DNA from: Alistipes sp.
GTDB taxonomy: Bacteria > Bacteroidota > Bacteroidia > Bacteroidales > Rikenellaceae
Reading direction: 5' to 3'
DNA: 64,000 nucleotides
Assembly (NCBI GenBank): GCA_017410165.1
Contig: JAFQRH010000025.1
Span: forward strand, 62,001 to 126,000
Part shown: positions 33,627 through 42,672 of the stretch, piece after piece
Position numbering within the stretch: the stretch's first letter is position 1
How the letters are laid out: each line of letters starts with the position of its first letter
Translations under genes and position numbers: made by a program
The notes under the pieces: model-generated
What the model was told of the DNA's origin: nothing
The model's input: the letters and a program-made list of their open reading frames with translations, nothing else
The model's database searches: none

Positions 33627-34401
33627 TGCGACATACGAATCGCTGCGCGATATGCTTGAATACCTGCACGATAAGTACAATCGGCCGGAGTTTGTCGAGT
33701 GCGACCCGATAAGCATTCCGCACGCATTCTATGATGTGCGCGACCGCGAGATTGCCGGTTTGTTGGCCGCCACCATTGCGTGGGGCAACCGCCGTGCGAT
33801 TGTGCGTAGTGCGCGTCGTATGGTCGAGTATATGGATGGTGCGCCGTACGACTTTGTGTGCAATGCGAGCGAGGGTGACTTGGCGCGTTTGCGAACATTC
33901 GTGCATCGCACGTTCAATGGTGAGGATTTCATAGACTTTGTGCGTGCAATGCGCTCGGTGTGCGAGCGTTACGGCTCGATTGGCGAACTATTTCAGGGCT
34001 CGTACGAGCGTCTTGGCTCGATGGCGGCGGTGCTTTCGCACGTGCGTCGCGAGTTCTTCTCGGTTGAACATAATCCGCATTGCGAGAAACACTTCTCGTC
34101 GATAGATAAGGGTGCTGCGTGCAAACGTCTGAATATGTACGCGCGTTGGTTTGTCAGACGCGATAATCGCGGTGTAGATTTTGGCGATTGGCAACGTATT
34201 CCGATGTCGGCACTCTACCTCCCACTCGATGTCCATTCGGGAAATATGGGGCGTGCGCTCGGTCTGCTGACGCGTCGTCAGAGCGATTGGCGTGCGACGG
34301 AGGAGATTACGGCGGCTCTGCGACGTTTCGATGCCGAAGACCCGGTGCGTTACGACTTCTCGCTCTTCGGTGCCGGCATAGACGGATTTTTGAAACAATA
34401 A
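33610..34401 (+). CDS. TIGR02757 family protein (DUF2400)
   Basis: A 263-residue cytoplasmic protein of unknown function. It is recognised from FVECDPISIPHAFYDVRDREIAG near the start, AATIAWGNRRAI, KRLNMYARWFVRRDNRGVDFG and the ending DPVRYDFSLFGAGI. The family is widespread in Bacteroidota and distantly resembles helix-hairpin-helix DNA glycosylase folds (recollection). It overlaps the lolD-like gene, so it is likely translated from the same mRNA. Confidence 0.88.
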   Translation: MAEYSDATYESLRDMLEYLHDKYNRPEFVECDPISIPHAFYDVRDREIAGLLAATIAWGNRRAIVRSARRMVEYMDGAPYDFVCNASEGDLARLRTFVHRTFNGEDFIDFVRAMRSVCERYGSIGELFQGSYERLGSMAAVLSHVRREFFSVEHNPHCEKHFSSIDKGAACKRLNMYARWFVRRDNRGVDFGDWQRIPMSALYLPLDVHSGNMGRALGLLTRRQSDWRATEEITAALRRFDAEDPVRYDFSLFGAGIDGFLKQ

Positions 34402-34417
34402 CGCGAACGGGGCGAGT

Positions 34418-35116
34418 ATGTCGGTTTTTCGATTCAAACATTTCGAGGTCGAGCAGTCGAACGTGGCGATGAAGGTCGGCACGGACGGCGTGTTGCTTGG
34501 TGCTTGGTGCTCGCTCGACGGGGCGCATCGCGTTCTGGATTTGGGCACAGGTACGGGTGTCATTGCGTTGATGGTTGCCGAGCGTTGCGCGGCCGAGCAG
34601 ATTGTGGGTGTCGATATAGATGATGCGGCAGCTCGTTGCGCAAGCTCCAATTTTGCACACTCGCCGTGGGCTGCGCGTCTGCACGCTCGCCGACAAGCGG
34701 CACAAACCATCGAGGGCGAGAGGTTCGATGTGATTGTCAGCAATCCTCCATACTTTGTCGATTCGTTGCTTTCGCCTGATGCGCGCCGTACGACGGCTCG
34801 TCACACAACCGAGATAACTTTTGCGGAGTTGGCGGCAACCTCCGAGCGATTGCTCGCGCCGGAGGGTCGTTTGGCGTTGATTCTTCCGCCGGAGCAGATG
34901 GCTCAATTTGCCTCCGAGACACAATTGCGGATGGTGCGCCGATGCGATGTGCGTTCGGTGCCCGGTGGTGCAGTTAAGCGCGTTATGGCAGAGTTTGCTG
35001 CCGGCTTGCAACCGCGAGAACCGCTCTTCGAGACGCTGACCATCGAGACCGATGTGCGTGGTGAGTTCAGCGCAGAATATAGGGCTTTGACCAAGGAATT
35101 TTATCTGAAATTTTGA
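34418..35116 (+). CDS. trmN6: tRNA1(Val) (adenine(37)-N6)-methyltransferase
   Basis: A 232-residue Rossmann-fold methyltransferase. It starts FRFKHFEVEQSNVAMKVGTDGVLLGAW, as YfiC-type enzymes do. The SAM loop is LDLGTGTGVIAL and the N6-adenine motif is NPPY (109-112). It methylates A37 of tRNA1(Val). It lies 16 bases after the TIGR02757 gene in the same plus-strand run. Confidence 0.92.
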   Translation: MSVFRFKHFEVEQSNVAMKVGTDGVLLGAWCSLDGAHRVLDLGTGTGVIALMVAERCAAEQIVGVDIDDAAARCASSNFAHSPWAARLHARRQAAQTIEGERFDVIVSNPPYFVDSLLSPDARRTTARHTTEITFAELAATSERLLAPEGRLALILPPEQMAQFASETQLRMVRRCDVRSVPGGAVKRVMAEFAAGLQPREPLFETLTIETDVRGEFSAEYRALTKEFYLKF

Positions 35117-35164
35117 TTATCGCGCGAAAAGAGTTAATTTCGCAGAAAAGAATACAAGAAACCG

Positions 35165-36022
35165 ATGAAACGATTGATTATTTTGACGATTACCTGCCTT
35201 GTGGCAGTGGCTGCAATGGCGCAGACCGCAGAGCGCGTAGGCGTTTATAATGATAACGGAAAGGTCTGCTTCTCGCAACCGACGAGTAGCGTGACGGTGG
35301 TGCTGGACGTCGAGCGTCGCACCTTTACGCCGGGCGAGTTGGCTCGTTACGCGCAGAAGTATCTGGGCGTTCGCGCATCGCTTGCACCGCGTACGGAGTG
35401 CAAACTGCTCTCGGCGTCGATTGTCACCGATGCATCAGCGTTGAAGGAGCCATCGGCACAGGCAGTTGCAACGTCGGAGGGCGTATCGCCTCTTCCGGCA
35501 TATCGTACCGATGGTCGCGCGATGACGCAGGAGCAGCAGGCGTCGGCCGCTGCCGAGATGATATTCTCGTTGCGTCGTCATCGTACGGAGCTAATTACGG
35601 GCGATGCGGGCGAGTATGTCTTTGGTGCGGGTCTGCAATCGGCATTGGACGAGATTTCGCGCTTGGAGGCGGAGTTGCTTGCTCTGTTCTATGGTACGGA
35701 GCGCGCAGAGCGCGTCGAGCGTCGTTTCGAGATTACGCCGACTTCGACAGAGAAGGATTATGTCTTGTGTCGTTATCGTGACGATGAGGGTGTTGTTTCG
35801 ACCTCCGACCTGTCGGGCGAGATTGTGATGTTGCACATCGAGCCACAGCCGACCGACGTGTCGTACGTGCCACTTGCCGACGAGAAGGCGAAAATCACTC
35901 ATACGTATATCATCCCAGCATCGTGCCACAGCGTACTGTTGTGCGGTACGCGCGAGATTGCGGCGGCAACGCTCACGCTCTATCAATATGGCACTCGCGT
36001 GGAGATTCTTCCTGTAAAATAA
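35165..36022 (+). CDS. DUF4831 family exported protein
   Basis: A 285-residue protein with a signal peptide (MKRLIILTITCLVAVAAMAQ). Recognisable family parts are FTPGELARYAQKYLG near 60, MTQEQQASAAAEMIFSLRRHRTELITGDAGEYVFG near 120, and a C-terminal beta domain ending YQYGTRVEILPVK. DUF4831 proteins are conserved in Bacteroidales and have no known function. It probably begins a new unit 48 bases after trmN6. Confidence 0.8.
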   Translation: MKRLIILTITCLVAVAAMAQTAERVGVYNDNGKVCFSQPTSSVTVVLDVERRTFTPGELARYAQKYLGVRASLAPRTECKLLSASIVTDASALKEPSAQAVATSEGVSPLPAYRTDGRAMTQEQQASAAAEMIFSLRRHRTELITGDAGEYVFGAGLQSALDEISRLEAELLALFYGTERAERVERRFEITPTSTEKDYVLCRYRDDEGVVSTSDLSGEIVMLHIEPQPTDVSYVPLADEKAKITHTYIIPASCHSVLLCGTREIAAATLTLYQYGTRVEILPVK

Positions 36023-36131
36023 TCGGAGCCGAGATAGAGCCGAAGCAATCCGACGTGAGAGTGTGATGTGTAACTCGCACGGCTTAAATTGCGCTGCAAC
36101 TCTTCTTCACGGCCGATAATACAAACCGAAT

Positions 36132-36770
36132 ATGCAAAACTACACTTCGCGTATGGTCTCCCTGATGGGTGCACTGCGTAAAGCGATGAACGGAGCTGTG
36201 CTCGATACGTTTCGCCTCTATGGTGCCGATTATGGGATGAACTATGGCGTGGCGATTCATACGTTGCGCGATATGGCGCGTGAGGTTGGCGAGGATGATG
36301 GCTTTGCCCGATTTCTCTATCGTCAGCAGGTGCGCGAGTTGCGACTCATCGCTTTGTGGACGGCATCGCCAGCCGAGGTGCGCAGTGCGGAGGATGTCGC
36401 GTTTTGGGCGTCGGGCATCATCAATTCGGAGGTTGCCGAACAGGCAGCCCAGGCGTTGCTGTCGCGTGTAGAGTCGATTGACGAGTTGCTCGTGGCGTGG
36501 TGTGATGGCGCAAACGAACTGCTCGCTTATGCGGCTATGCTTGCCGCCTCGCGTAGTGCGAAGGTCGATGCCGAGCGTGCTGCCGATGCTGTTGTGCGTA
36601 GCGTGCGCAACTTCCCAAATAACCATCTTGCGGCGCAGGGTGCGGTGGCACTTACCGTGTCGCTCATCGAAAAAAATCGCCCGACAGTGAACCGATTGCT
36701 CGCTCTGTCGGACGATACTCCTTCTGCCGCATATCTGCGCGAAGAGGTGGCGTGGCGATTGGATTACTAA
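36132..36770 (+). CDS. AlkD-like HEAT-repeat protein
   Basis: A 212-residue all-helical protein. The pattern YGVAIHTLRDMAREVGEDDGFARFLYRQQVRELRLIALWTASP resembles the start of AlkD-type DNA glycosylases (which have a W or A helix after R-E-x-R-L-x-A). Later helices repeat at HEAT-like intervals. Base-excision activity on alkylated DNA is a family-based suggestion; the alignment is by eye only. Its stop codon overlaps the convergent radA stop by a few bases. Confidence 0.5.
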   Translation: MQNYTSRMVSLMGALRKAMNGAVLDTFRLYGADYGMNYGVAIHTLRDMAREVGEDDGFARFLYRQQVRELRLIALWTASPAEVRSAEDVAFWASGIINSEVAEQAAQALLSRVESIDELLVAWCDGANELLAYAAMLAASRSAKVDAERAADAVVRSVRNFPNNHLAAQGAVALTVSLIEKNRPTVNRLLALSDDTPSAAYLREEVAWRLDY

Positions 36771-38161
36771 TCGTCGAAATGCTCCTCGTGGCGCGTGTCG
36801 AATATGTGACGGGCAAGTTCCGCGATGTTGTTGATACGGATAACCTCGATGCCCGAAATCTTCTTCTGTTGTGCGACGTAACCCGAAACGATGATACGCT
36901 TGAAACCAAGGCGTGCTGCCTCGGCTATGCGCTGCTCGGTGCGTGGCGCAGGGCGAACTTCGCCCGACAGACCCACCTCGCCGGCAAGTGCCAAACGCTC
37001 GCGTAGCGGGCGGTCGAAGTAGGAGGATATGACTGCGGCAACCACCGCCAAATCGAGCCCCGTGTCGGAGATGCGGAAACCTCCTGCAAAGTTCAAAAAG
37101 ACATCCTTCTGAAACATCTTCATTCCGACCCTCTTTTCGAGGATAGCCAACAACATATTCATACGGCGTGTGTCGTAGCCGGTTGTGTTGCGTTGCGGAG
37201 TGCCGTATGTCGCCTGACCGACGAGTGCCTGTACCTCGATAAGGTATGGACGTATGCCGTCAACCGCCGCACCGACCGCAATGCCGGCAAGTGGCTCGTC
37301 GTAGTGCGTCAGCAATACCTCCGAAGGGTTTTCGACGCTGCGCAGACCGTCGCCCAACATCTCGAATACGCCGATTTCCGCCGTCGCACCAAAGCGGTTC
37401 TTGATGCCGCGCAGAATGCGGTATATGTTGTTGCTGTCGCCCTCGAATTGCAGAACGACATCGACAATATGTTCCAAAATCTTCGGGCCCGCAATGGTGC
37501 CCTCTTTGGTTATGTGGCCGATGATAAATATGGCGGTACCCGTTGCCTTGGCATATTTGAGCAGCGTTGCTGCACACTCGCGTATCTGCGATACGCTGCC
37601 TGCCGACGACTCGACAAGGTCGGTGTACATCGTCTGTATGGAGTCGATGACCACCACGTCGGGTTGCAACTCGTCAATCTGCGATACGATATTTTCGAGC
37701 AGCGTCTCGGTATAGACGATACACTCGTCGTTGTGGATACCGATACGCTCGGCACGCATCCGAATCTGCTCGGCCGACTCCTCACCCGAGACGTAGAGCG
37801 TTTTGAGCGAGTTGGCCGAGAGTGCAAGTTGCAGCGAGAGGGTTGATTTGCCGATACCCGGCTCACCACCGAGCAGTACGAGCGAGCCACGCACAAGTCC
37901 GCCACCGAGCACGCGATTAACCTCGCTGTTGCCGGTGTCGATTCGCTCGGTTGTGCCGCTTTGGATGTCGCGCACACGTTGAGGTCGTGCCGAAGGGATT
38001 GCTCCTGCGGTTACAGCCGCAGGTACGGATGCGCTCTGCTTGGCGATAATCTCCTCCGTAAAGGAGTTCCACGCGCCACACGAAGGGCAACGTCCCAACC
38101 ACTTTGGCGCCTCGAAACCGCACTCGCGGCAAAAATATGCACGTTTGACTTTTGTTGCCAT
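36767..38161 (-). CDS. radA: DNA repair protein RadA
   Basis: A 464-residue branch-migration ATPase for recombination. It has an N-terminal zinc finger (Cys11, 14, 25, 28: CRECGFEAPKWLGRCPSCG), Walker A GEPGIGKST (99-107), the RadA-specific KNRFG motif, and a C-terminal Lon-like domain (DLAVVAAVISSYFDRPL). Length and order are standard. It is the last gene of a minus-strand group after rseP, 12 bases away. Confidence 0.96.
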   Translation of the reverse strand: MATKVKRAYFCRECGFEAPKWLGRCPSCGAWNSFTEEIIAKQSASVPAAVTAGAIPSARPQRVRDIQSGTTERIDTGNSEVNRVLGGGLVRGSLVLLGGEPGIGKSTLSLQLALSANSLKTLYVSGEESAEQIRMRAERIGIHNDECIVYTETLLENIVSQIDELQPDVVVIDSIQTMYTDLVESSAGSVSQIRECAATLLKYAKATGTAIFIIGHITKEGTIAGPKILEHIVDVVLQFEGDSNNIYRILRGIKNRFGATAEIGVFEMLGDGLRSVENPSEVLLTHYDEPLAGIAVGAAVDGIRPYLIEVQALVGQATYGTPQRNTTGYDTRRMNMLLAILEKRVGMKMFQKDVFLNFAGGFRISDTGLDLAVVAAVISSYFDRPLRERLALAGEVGLSGEVRPAPRTEQRIAEAARLGFKRIIVSGYVAQQKKISGIEVIRINNIAELARHIFDTRHEEHFDD

Positions 38162-38173
38162 TGCCGATAGTCG

Positions 38174-39490
38174 TTATTTGAAAAATTTGTAGATGTCGTT
38201 ACCGTTGGCAAAGATGAAGAGTGCCAAAATCAGAGCAAGACCGATGTATTGTGCCACCTCCAACACCTTGTCGCTCACCTTGCGGCGGGTAATCATCTCC
38301 CAAAGCGTGAAGAGTGTGTGTCCGCCGTCCAAGCCCGGAATCGGGATGATGTTCATTATGGCGAGGATAATCGAGAGGAATGCGGTCATCGACCAAAAGC
38401 GATACCAATCCCATTCGGTCGGGAAGATGTTGGCGATGGCGATAAAGCCGCCCACCTGCTTGTAGAGACCTGTGTCGGGCTTCGCAATCATCTTCAATTG
38501 CTGCCAATAGTCCTTTACGGTGCTACCCGTCAGACGTGCGCCGGCCGGAATCGACTCCAAGAGCGTGTAGTGCTCGGTGCGAGGAGTGAGGTACTGATTG
38601 CGAATGACACCAATCATACCGTCGGCTCCAATCGGAACGGTTATCTGCAACGTGTCGCAACCACGCTCGACAGCCAAAACTGCATCCTGCGATGCGCGAG
38701 CCGTGAGCAGTGCGTTGTATGCGGTGAAGTCGTCCTCGGCAATGCCGTCAATGCCGACGATACGGTCGCCACGCATAAGACCTGCCGCAGCGGCTGTTGG
38801 TGATACCACGCTGTCGATGATAAACGGAATACGCGGCTCGTAGAAACCCGCGAAATCGCCCTCGGCACGCAACTCGTTCAGACGTTCGTACGGCATCGTG
38901 AAGCGAAGCGGCTCGCCGTTGCGTATCACCTCGACATCGGTCGCCTTGTCGGCAAGCAGAATCTTCGATAGGATGGCGTTGTACTTTACGATGCGCTCGC
39001 CGTCGATGCTCTCGATGCGGTCGCCGTCACGGAAACCGAGCGACTCGGCCTTCTCGTTGAAGTTGTAGCCGTAGATGAGGTCGTCGTTTGCGATGTACGA
39101 ACTGCCCCACGCGTAGGATATGCCACAATAGATGAAGAATGCCAGAATGACGTTCATCGTAACGCCTGCCACCAACACGAGGAAGCGTTGCCAAGCGGGC
39201 TTCGAGCGGAACTCCCACGGTTGCGGCTCGGAGGCCATATCCGATGCGCTCTGCGTCTCATCGACCATACCTGCAATTTGGCAATAGCCGCCCAGAGGCA
39301 GCCAACCCAAACCGTATTCGGTCTCGCCTCGACGGAATTTGAACAGCGAAAAGCCCCAATCGAAGAATATGTAGAACTTCGAGACGCGAATCTTGAACAG
39401 GCGTGCCACAATGAAGTGGCCGAACTCGTGAACGGTAATGAGCAGTGTCAAACTCAGGAAGAATTGTATTACTCTGATTAAAATTTCCAT
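38174..39490 (-). CDS. rseP: RIP metalloprotease RseP (site-2 protease)
   Basis: A 438-residue inner-membrane zinc protease that cuts anti-sigma factors and remnant signal peptides within the membrane. It has HEFGH (21-25) as the zinc site, a second-ligand motif PGLDGGH (near 380) and PDZ segments between (e.g. GLMRGDRIVGIDGI). About four membrane helices are expected. It follows dxr by 91 bases, a frequent gene order. Confidence 0.93.
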   Translation of the reverse strand: MEILIRVIQFFLSLTLLITVHEFGHFIVARLFKIRVSKFYIFFDWGFSLFKFRRGETEYGLGWLPLGGYCQIAGMVDETQSASDMASEPQPWEFRSKPAWQRFLVLVAGVTMNVILAFFIYCGISYAWGSSYIANDDLIYGYNFNEKAESLGFRDGDRIESIDGERIVKYNAILSKILLADKATDVEVIRNGEPLRFTMPYERLNELRAEGDFAGFYEPRIPFIIDSVVSPTAAAAGLMRGDRIVGIDGIAEDDFTAYNALLTARASQDAVLAVERGCDTLQITVPIGADGMIGVIRNQYLTPRTEHYTLLESIPAGARLTGSTVKDYWQQLKMIAKPDTGLYKQVGGFIAIANIFPTEWDWYRFWSMTAFLSIILAIMNIIPIPGLDGGHTLFTLWEMITRRKVSDKVLEVAQYIGLALILALFIFANGNDIYKFFK

Positions 39491-39581
39491 ATCTTTTTGT
39501 TTGCTTTTTTGTATTTGTTCCTATTTTGTAACTATTTGTGAATCCTTTGATATTGCGGTTTAGCGTGTGCCTAAATGTGAA

Positions 39582-40733
39582 TTATAACCCGAGAAAACTC
39601 TTTGCCAGCATACGCGATTCGGTGTTTGCCGCAGCCAAATCCTGCTCGGTCGGGTGCAGCGTGAACGACGCCTTGCCGAGTGCGTACTCGATGGTGCGCA
39701 CGATATCCATATATCCGCACTGCTTTGCCAAAAAAGCGGCTACTGCCACCTCGTTTGCGCCGTTCATCGTGCAACCGGCTGTTCCGCCTCGACGCAGACA
39801 GTCGTAGGCGATGTCGAGTGCCGGATACTTCACGCGATCCACCTCGCAGAATGTAAGCGACGGATTCTCCGCAAAACTGAAACGCTCGCAGTTGCGCGAC
39901 GCACGCTCCGGAAAGAGCAGAGCGAACGAAATCGGGGTGCGCATATCGGGCGTACCGAGCTGTGCTTTGATTGCGCCATCCTCGAACTCGACCATCGAGT
40001 GAACGATGGATTGCGGGTGCTGAATGACGGAGATGCGCTCCGGCTCGATGCCGAACAACCAATGCGCCTCGATAACCTCGAAACCCTTATTGACGAGTGT
40101 CGAGGAGTCGATTGTAATCTTCGCACCCATTGTCCATTGCGGGTGTCGCAGTGCCTGCTCGGGTGTGACGTCTGCCAATTTCTCGCGCGGAACGTCGCGC
40201 AGCGAACCACCGCTGCACGTAACAATCAATCGGCGGATGGGTGCTGTTTCGCCCATCAAACACTGAAAAATTGCCGAGTGCTCGGAGTCTATCGGGATGA
40301 TTGGCGCGTGGTGCTGCAACGCTTGGCGCATAACCAATTCGCCACCTACGACCAGCGACTCCTTGTTGGCGAGTGCAATCTTCTTACCCTGCTCGATGGC
40401 ACGCAACGTCGGAGCCATTCCGGCGTAGCCGACCAGAGCATTTACCACCACGTCGATATTCGATGCGGCGGCACACTGCGCAACGGCATCCTCGCCGGCA
40501 TAGACCTTGACATCGGTGTCGGCGAGCGCATCGCACAGTGGCGCATAGTAACGCTCGTCGGCAATCACAACGCTGTCGGCATCAAATTCGCGTGCTTGCT
40601 CGGCGAGTCGCTCCCAATTACGATGTGCCGTGAGGGTTATTATCTCGAATCGTTCGGCATTCTCGCGCACAATATCGAGAGTCTGCACTCCGATTGAGCC
40701 GGTCGAGCCGAGCAATGCAATTCGTTGTCTCAT
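39582..40733 (-). CDS. dxr: 1-deoxy-D-xylulose-5-phosphate reductoisomerase
   Basis: A 383-residue NADPH enzyme making MEP in the non-mevalonate isoprenoid pathway. The NADPH loop is GSTGSIG (9-15). NKESLVVGGELV and IIPIDSEHSAIFQCL carry active-site residues, and the flexible loop HPQWTMGAKITIDSSTLVNKG follows. It is complete. It lies 21 bases after the LytM-like gene. Confidence 0.96.
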   Translation of the reverse strand: MRQRIALLGSTGSIGVQTLDIVRENAERFEIITLTAHRNWERLAEQAREFDADSVVIADERYYAPLCDALADTDVKVYAGEDAVAQCAAASNIDVVVNALVGYAGMAPTLRAIEQGKKIALANKESLVVGGELVMRQALQHHAPIIPIDSEHSAIFQCLMGETAPIRRLIVTCSGGSLRDVPREKLADVTPEQALRHPQWTMGAKITIDSSTLVNKGFEVIEAHWLFGIEPERISVIQHPQSIVHSMVEFEDGAIKAQLGTPDMRTPISFALLFPERASRNCERFSFAENPSLTFCEVDRVKYPALDIAYDCLRRGGTAGCTMNGANEVAVAAFLAKQCGYMDIVRTIEYALGKASFTLHPTEQDLAAANTESRMLAKSFLGL

Positions 40734-40754
40734 TTTTCCTGTTTGGTTAATGTG

Positions 40755-41603
40755 TTAAAAGATGATATACGCTTCGGGGTCGAGTGGTTTGCCACCCATC
40801 CACAACTCGAACTCAAAGAGTGCTTCGCTCTTCTCCTCGTCGGCCGAGTATCCGACAACTTCGCCACTCGCCACTCGCTGCCCCTTCGCAACGATGGTGC
40901 TCGACAGATGACGATAGACCGACACCATTCCGTTGTCGTGCTGGATGGTGACGCAGTGGTCGCCATCCGGAGTCCAATCGACCGCCGTCACCGTTCCTGC
41001 GGCGATGGCTACGATTTGGGTCGAAGGTGTGCCTGCCATACGTACACCGTACAGGCCGACCTTGGCGTTGAAACGCTCGGAGATTATGCCCTCCATCGGC
41101 TTGATGGCGTTGATATTGCTGTGTGCGTTACCCGAAGATGTGTTCAGAGCGTATGCGCTGTCGTTCTCCATCTGGCGACGGAAGAGCGAATCGGCCTTCG
41201 ATGGCGGAACAATCTGCTTGTTGCGAGCCGTTGTGTCGTTCTGCACGGTGCGCATCGTCGGCGTTTTGCCATCGACAACAAGTATGCGGTTTTCGTTGTA
41301 GATGAGCATATCGTTCATCTTGCGTTCGAGCGAATCGATACGAATCAAACTGCGCACGAGCGTCTCGCGCGACTTGCTGGCATCGGTTCTGTAACCGGGC
41401 AGCATATCGAGCAGTGGGGTATATGCCACCAAAATCAGCAGAATGCCGAAGATGATGAACGCAAGTGCAATGAGTGCCGAGCCGATTCCGATGGGCGAAA
41501 TATGGGCGTACCACGTCTCGTTGCCGGTTTCGGGGTTTGATATGCTTATGCGGCGTTTGCGGAATATTTCGCGCAACGCTCCGCGCTTTGTGTTGTTTGC
41601 CAT
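40755..41603 (-). CDS. LytM/M23-like membrane protein with degenerate zinc site
   Basis: A 282-residue protein with one membrane helix (about 38-62), a short coiled region (RSLIRIDSLERKMNDMLIYNENRI) and a C-terminal M23/LytM domain (about 170-282: IVAIAAGTVTAVDW, TIQHDNGMVSVYRHLS). In active M23 peptidases the first motif is HxGxD and the last is HxH. Here the corresponding place reads GLYGVRMAG, and the final one reads FEFELWMGG. The zinc ligands therefore look lost, as in EnvC- or NlpD-like amidase activators. It is the first gene of the dxr-rseP-radA group, with a strong promoter at 41619-41650. Confidence 0.8.
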   Translation of the reverse strand: MANNTKRGALREIFRKRRISISNPETGNETWYAHISPIGIGSALIALAFIIFGILLILVAYTPLLDMLPGYRTDASKSRETLVRSLIRIDSLERKMNDMLIYNENRILVVDGKTPTMRTVQNDTTARNKQIVPPSKADSLFRRQMENDSAYALNTSSGNAHSNINAIKPMEGIISERFNAKVGLYGVRMAGTPSTQIVAIAAGTVTAVDWTPDGDHCVTIQHDNGMVSVYRHLSSTIVAKGQRVASGEVVGYSADEEKSEALFEFELWMGGKPLDPEAYIIF

Positions 41604-41618
41604 AGGTACAATTTTCTA

Positions 41619-41650
41619 CAAAAGTACAACTTTTGTACGGGATTTACAAA
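41619..41650 (-). promoter_or_regulatory. Promoter TTTG-N20-TACTTTTG for the LytM-dxr-rseP-radA group
   Basis: On the minus strand TTTG (41650-41647) and TACTTTTG (41626-41619) are 20 bases apart, a near-perfect consensus. The ATG lies 15 bases beyond, so the leader is very short. Confidence 0.8.
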
Positions 41651-41688
41651 CTCTGCACGCAATAACCGCTAAATAACGTGTAATAACG

Positions 41689-41731
41689 CAAAAGACGTCA
41701 TCCGTGCCTGCTGCCCGTCTAACGTCTTTTG
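41689..41731 (-). terminator. Likely terminator of the beta-barrel protein gene
   Basis: CAAAAGACGT (41689-41698) and ACGTCTTTTG (41722-41731) form a 10-bp stem with a 23-base loop, downstream of the minus-strand gene at 41800. Confidence 0.5.
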
Positions 41732-41799
41732 TTTGCCGAATATTTTTGTTTTGTATCTGTTTTTTTGCCTGGCTTGCTTCCTCTTTTTTTGCACGTCGC

Positions 41800-42405
41800 C
41801 TACCATGTGAAGCCGACGTTTACGCTTGCGCAAAATCCATATAAGAAGAATGGAAAGCCGGCTCCGATGTTGAGCATTCGTCCTCTCTTGAATCGTATGG
41901 CGACGCCCATCTCCGGATGTATGTACGGCTGTGTTATTATGTTAGTTAGGGTGTGCGTCGGCTGGTTGCGATATATATCAAGAAGAGCACCTGCGTCAAG
42001 TACGAAATAGGGGGATACCTTGCGGTCGAGTACGGTTGCTCTTAAATGCAGATTTATAGGCATATAGATACAGTCTTCGTATGGTGCGAACGAAGGGTTG
42101 TAGAATGCTCCGACACTACCGCCGAGCGAGAACCATTGGTTGAAATTATAGCCGTTGATAATCTTTGCTCCGTATGCAATATAGGTTGGTGAAAATATCA
42201 ACATGCCAACTTGTGCCGTACCGAAATAACCACGTTTGCCGTAGCGGTATGTGCGTGATGCGCGACGTTCGAGACGAAGCTCCTTTTTCGAGAGTGACGC
42301 TTGGGTAGTGTCTGTTGTTTGCGATGTCATGACAACGCTCTGCTGTGCTGCGGCAATGGAGCATAACGAAAATGCCGCTATTGCCAAAATTATTAACCGT
42401 TTCAT
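41800..42405 (-). CDS. Outer-membrane beta-barrel protein
   Basis: A 201-residue protein. The ATG at 42405 opens a signal peptide (MKRLIILAIAAFSLCSIAAAQ), whereas the long frame upstream has no support. The mature part has alternating hydrophobic strands with aromatic girdles (GYFGTAQVGMLIFSPTYIAYG, FSLGGSVGAFYNPSF, MLNIGAGFPFFLYGF) and ends in ASVNVGFTW, the aromatic C-terminus typical of outer-membrane barrels. About eight strands are likely. Its role is unknown. Confidence 0.75.
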   Translation of the reverse strand: MKRLIILAIAAFSLCSIAAAQQSVVMTSQTTDTTQASLSKKELRLERRASRTYRYGKRGYFGTAQVGMLIFSPTYIAYGAKIINGYNFNQWFSLGGSVGAFYNPSFAPYEDCIYMPINLHLRATVLDRKVSPYFVLDAGALLDIYRNQPTHTLTNIITQPYIHPEMGVAIRFKRGRMLNIGAGFPFFLYGFCASVNVGFTW

Positions 42406-42428
42406 AACTCGTTGAAGATTTGTTAGCT

Positions 42429-42459
42429 CAAATATAGCGAAAATATGCGAAAAAACAAA
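42429..42459 (-). promoter_or_regulatory. Promoter TTTG-N19-TATATTTG for the beta-barrel gene
   Basis: Minus-strand TTTG (42459-42456) and TATATTTG (42436-42429), spaced 19 bases, 23 bases before the ATG. Confidence 0.75.
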
Positions 42460-42506
42460 GTTTTTTTGCTGAAAAACGGATACCGACTGTGCTTTATCGG
42501 CTGTGG

Positions 42507-42538
42507 CTTGTTGAAATCGCAAAAAATTCATAACTTTG
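42507..42538 (+). promoter_or_regulatory. Promoter CTTG-N20-TAACTTTG
   Basis: CTTG at 42507-42510 and TAACTTTG at 42531-42538. It would drive the nucleotidyltransferase gene, and probably gltX and the epimerase, with a leader of about 130 bases. Confidence 0.7.
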
Positions 42539-42672
42539 TACGATTTTGGGACGCTGTGCTCGGGCGTGTCGCTCGCGGGGGTGTAGGGCGATAGCCGACA
42601 TCCTTGGCAAACAAGGTGCGAGCCAACAAATGAAAAGAATAATAATAGAACAAATAAAACATATAAAAAATT

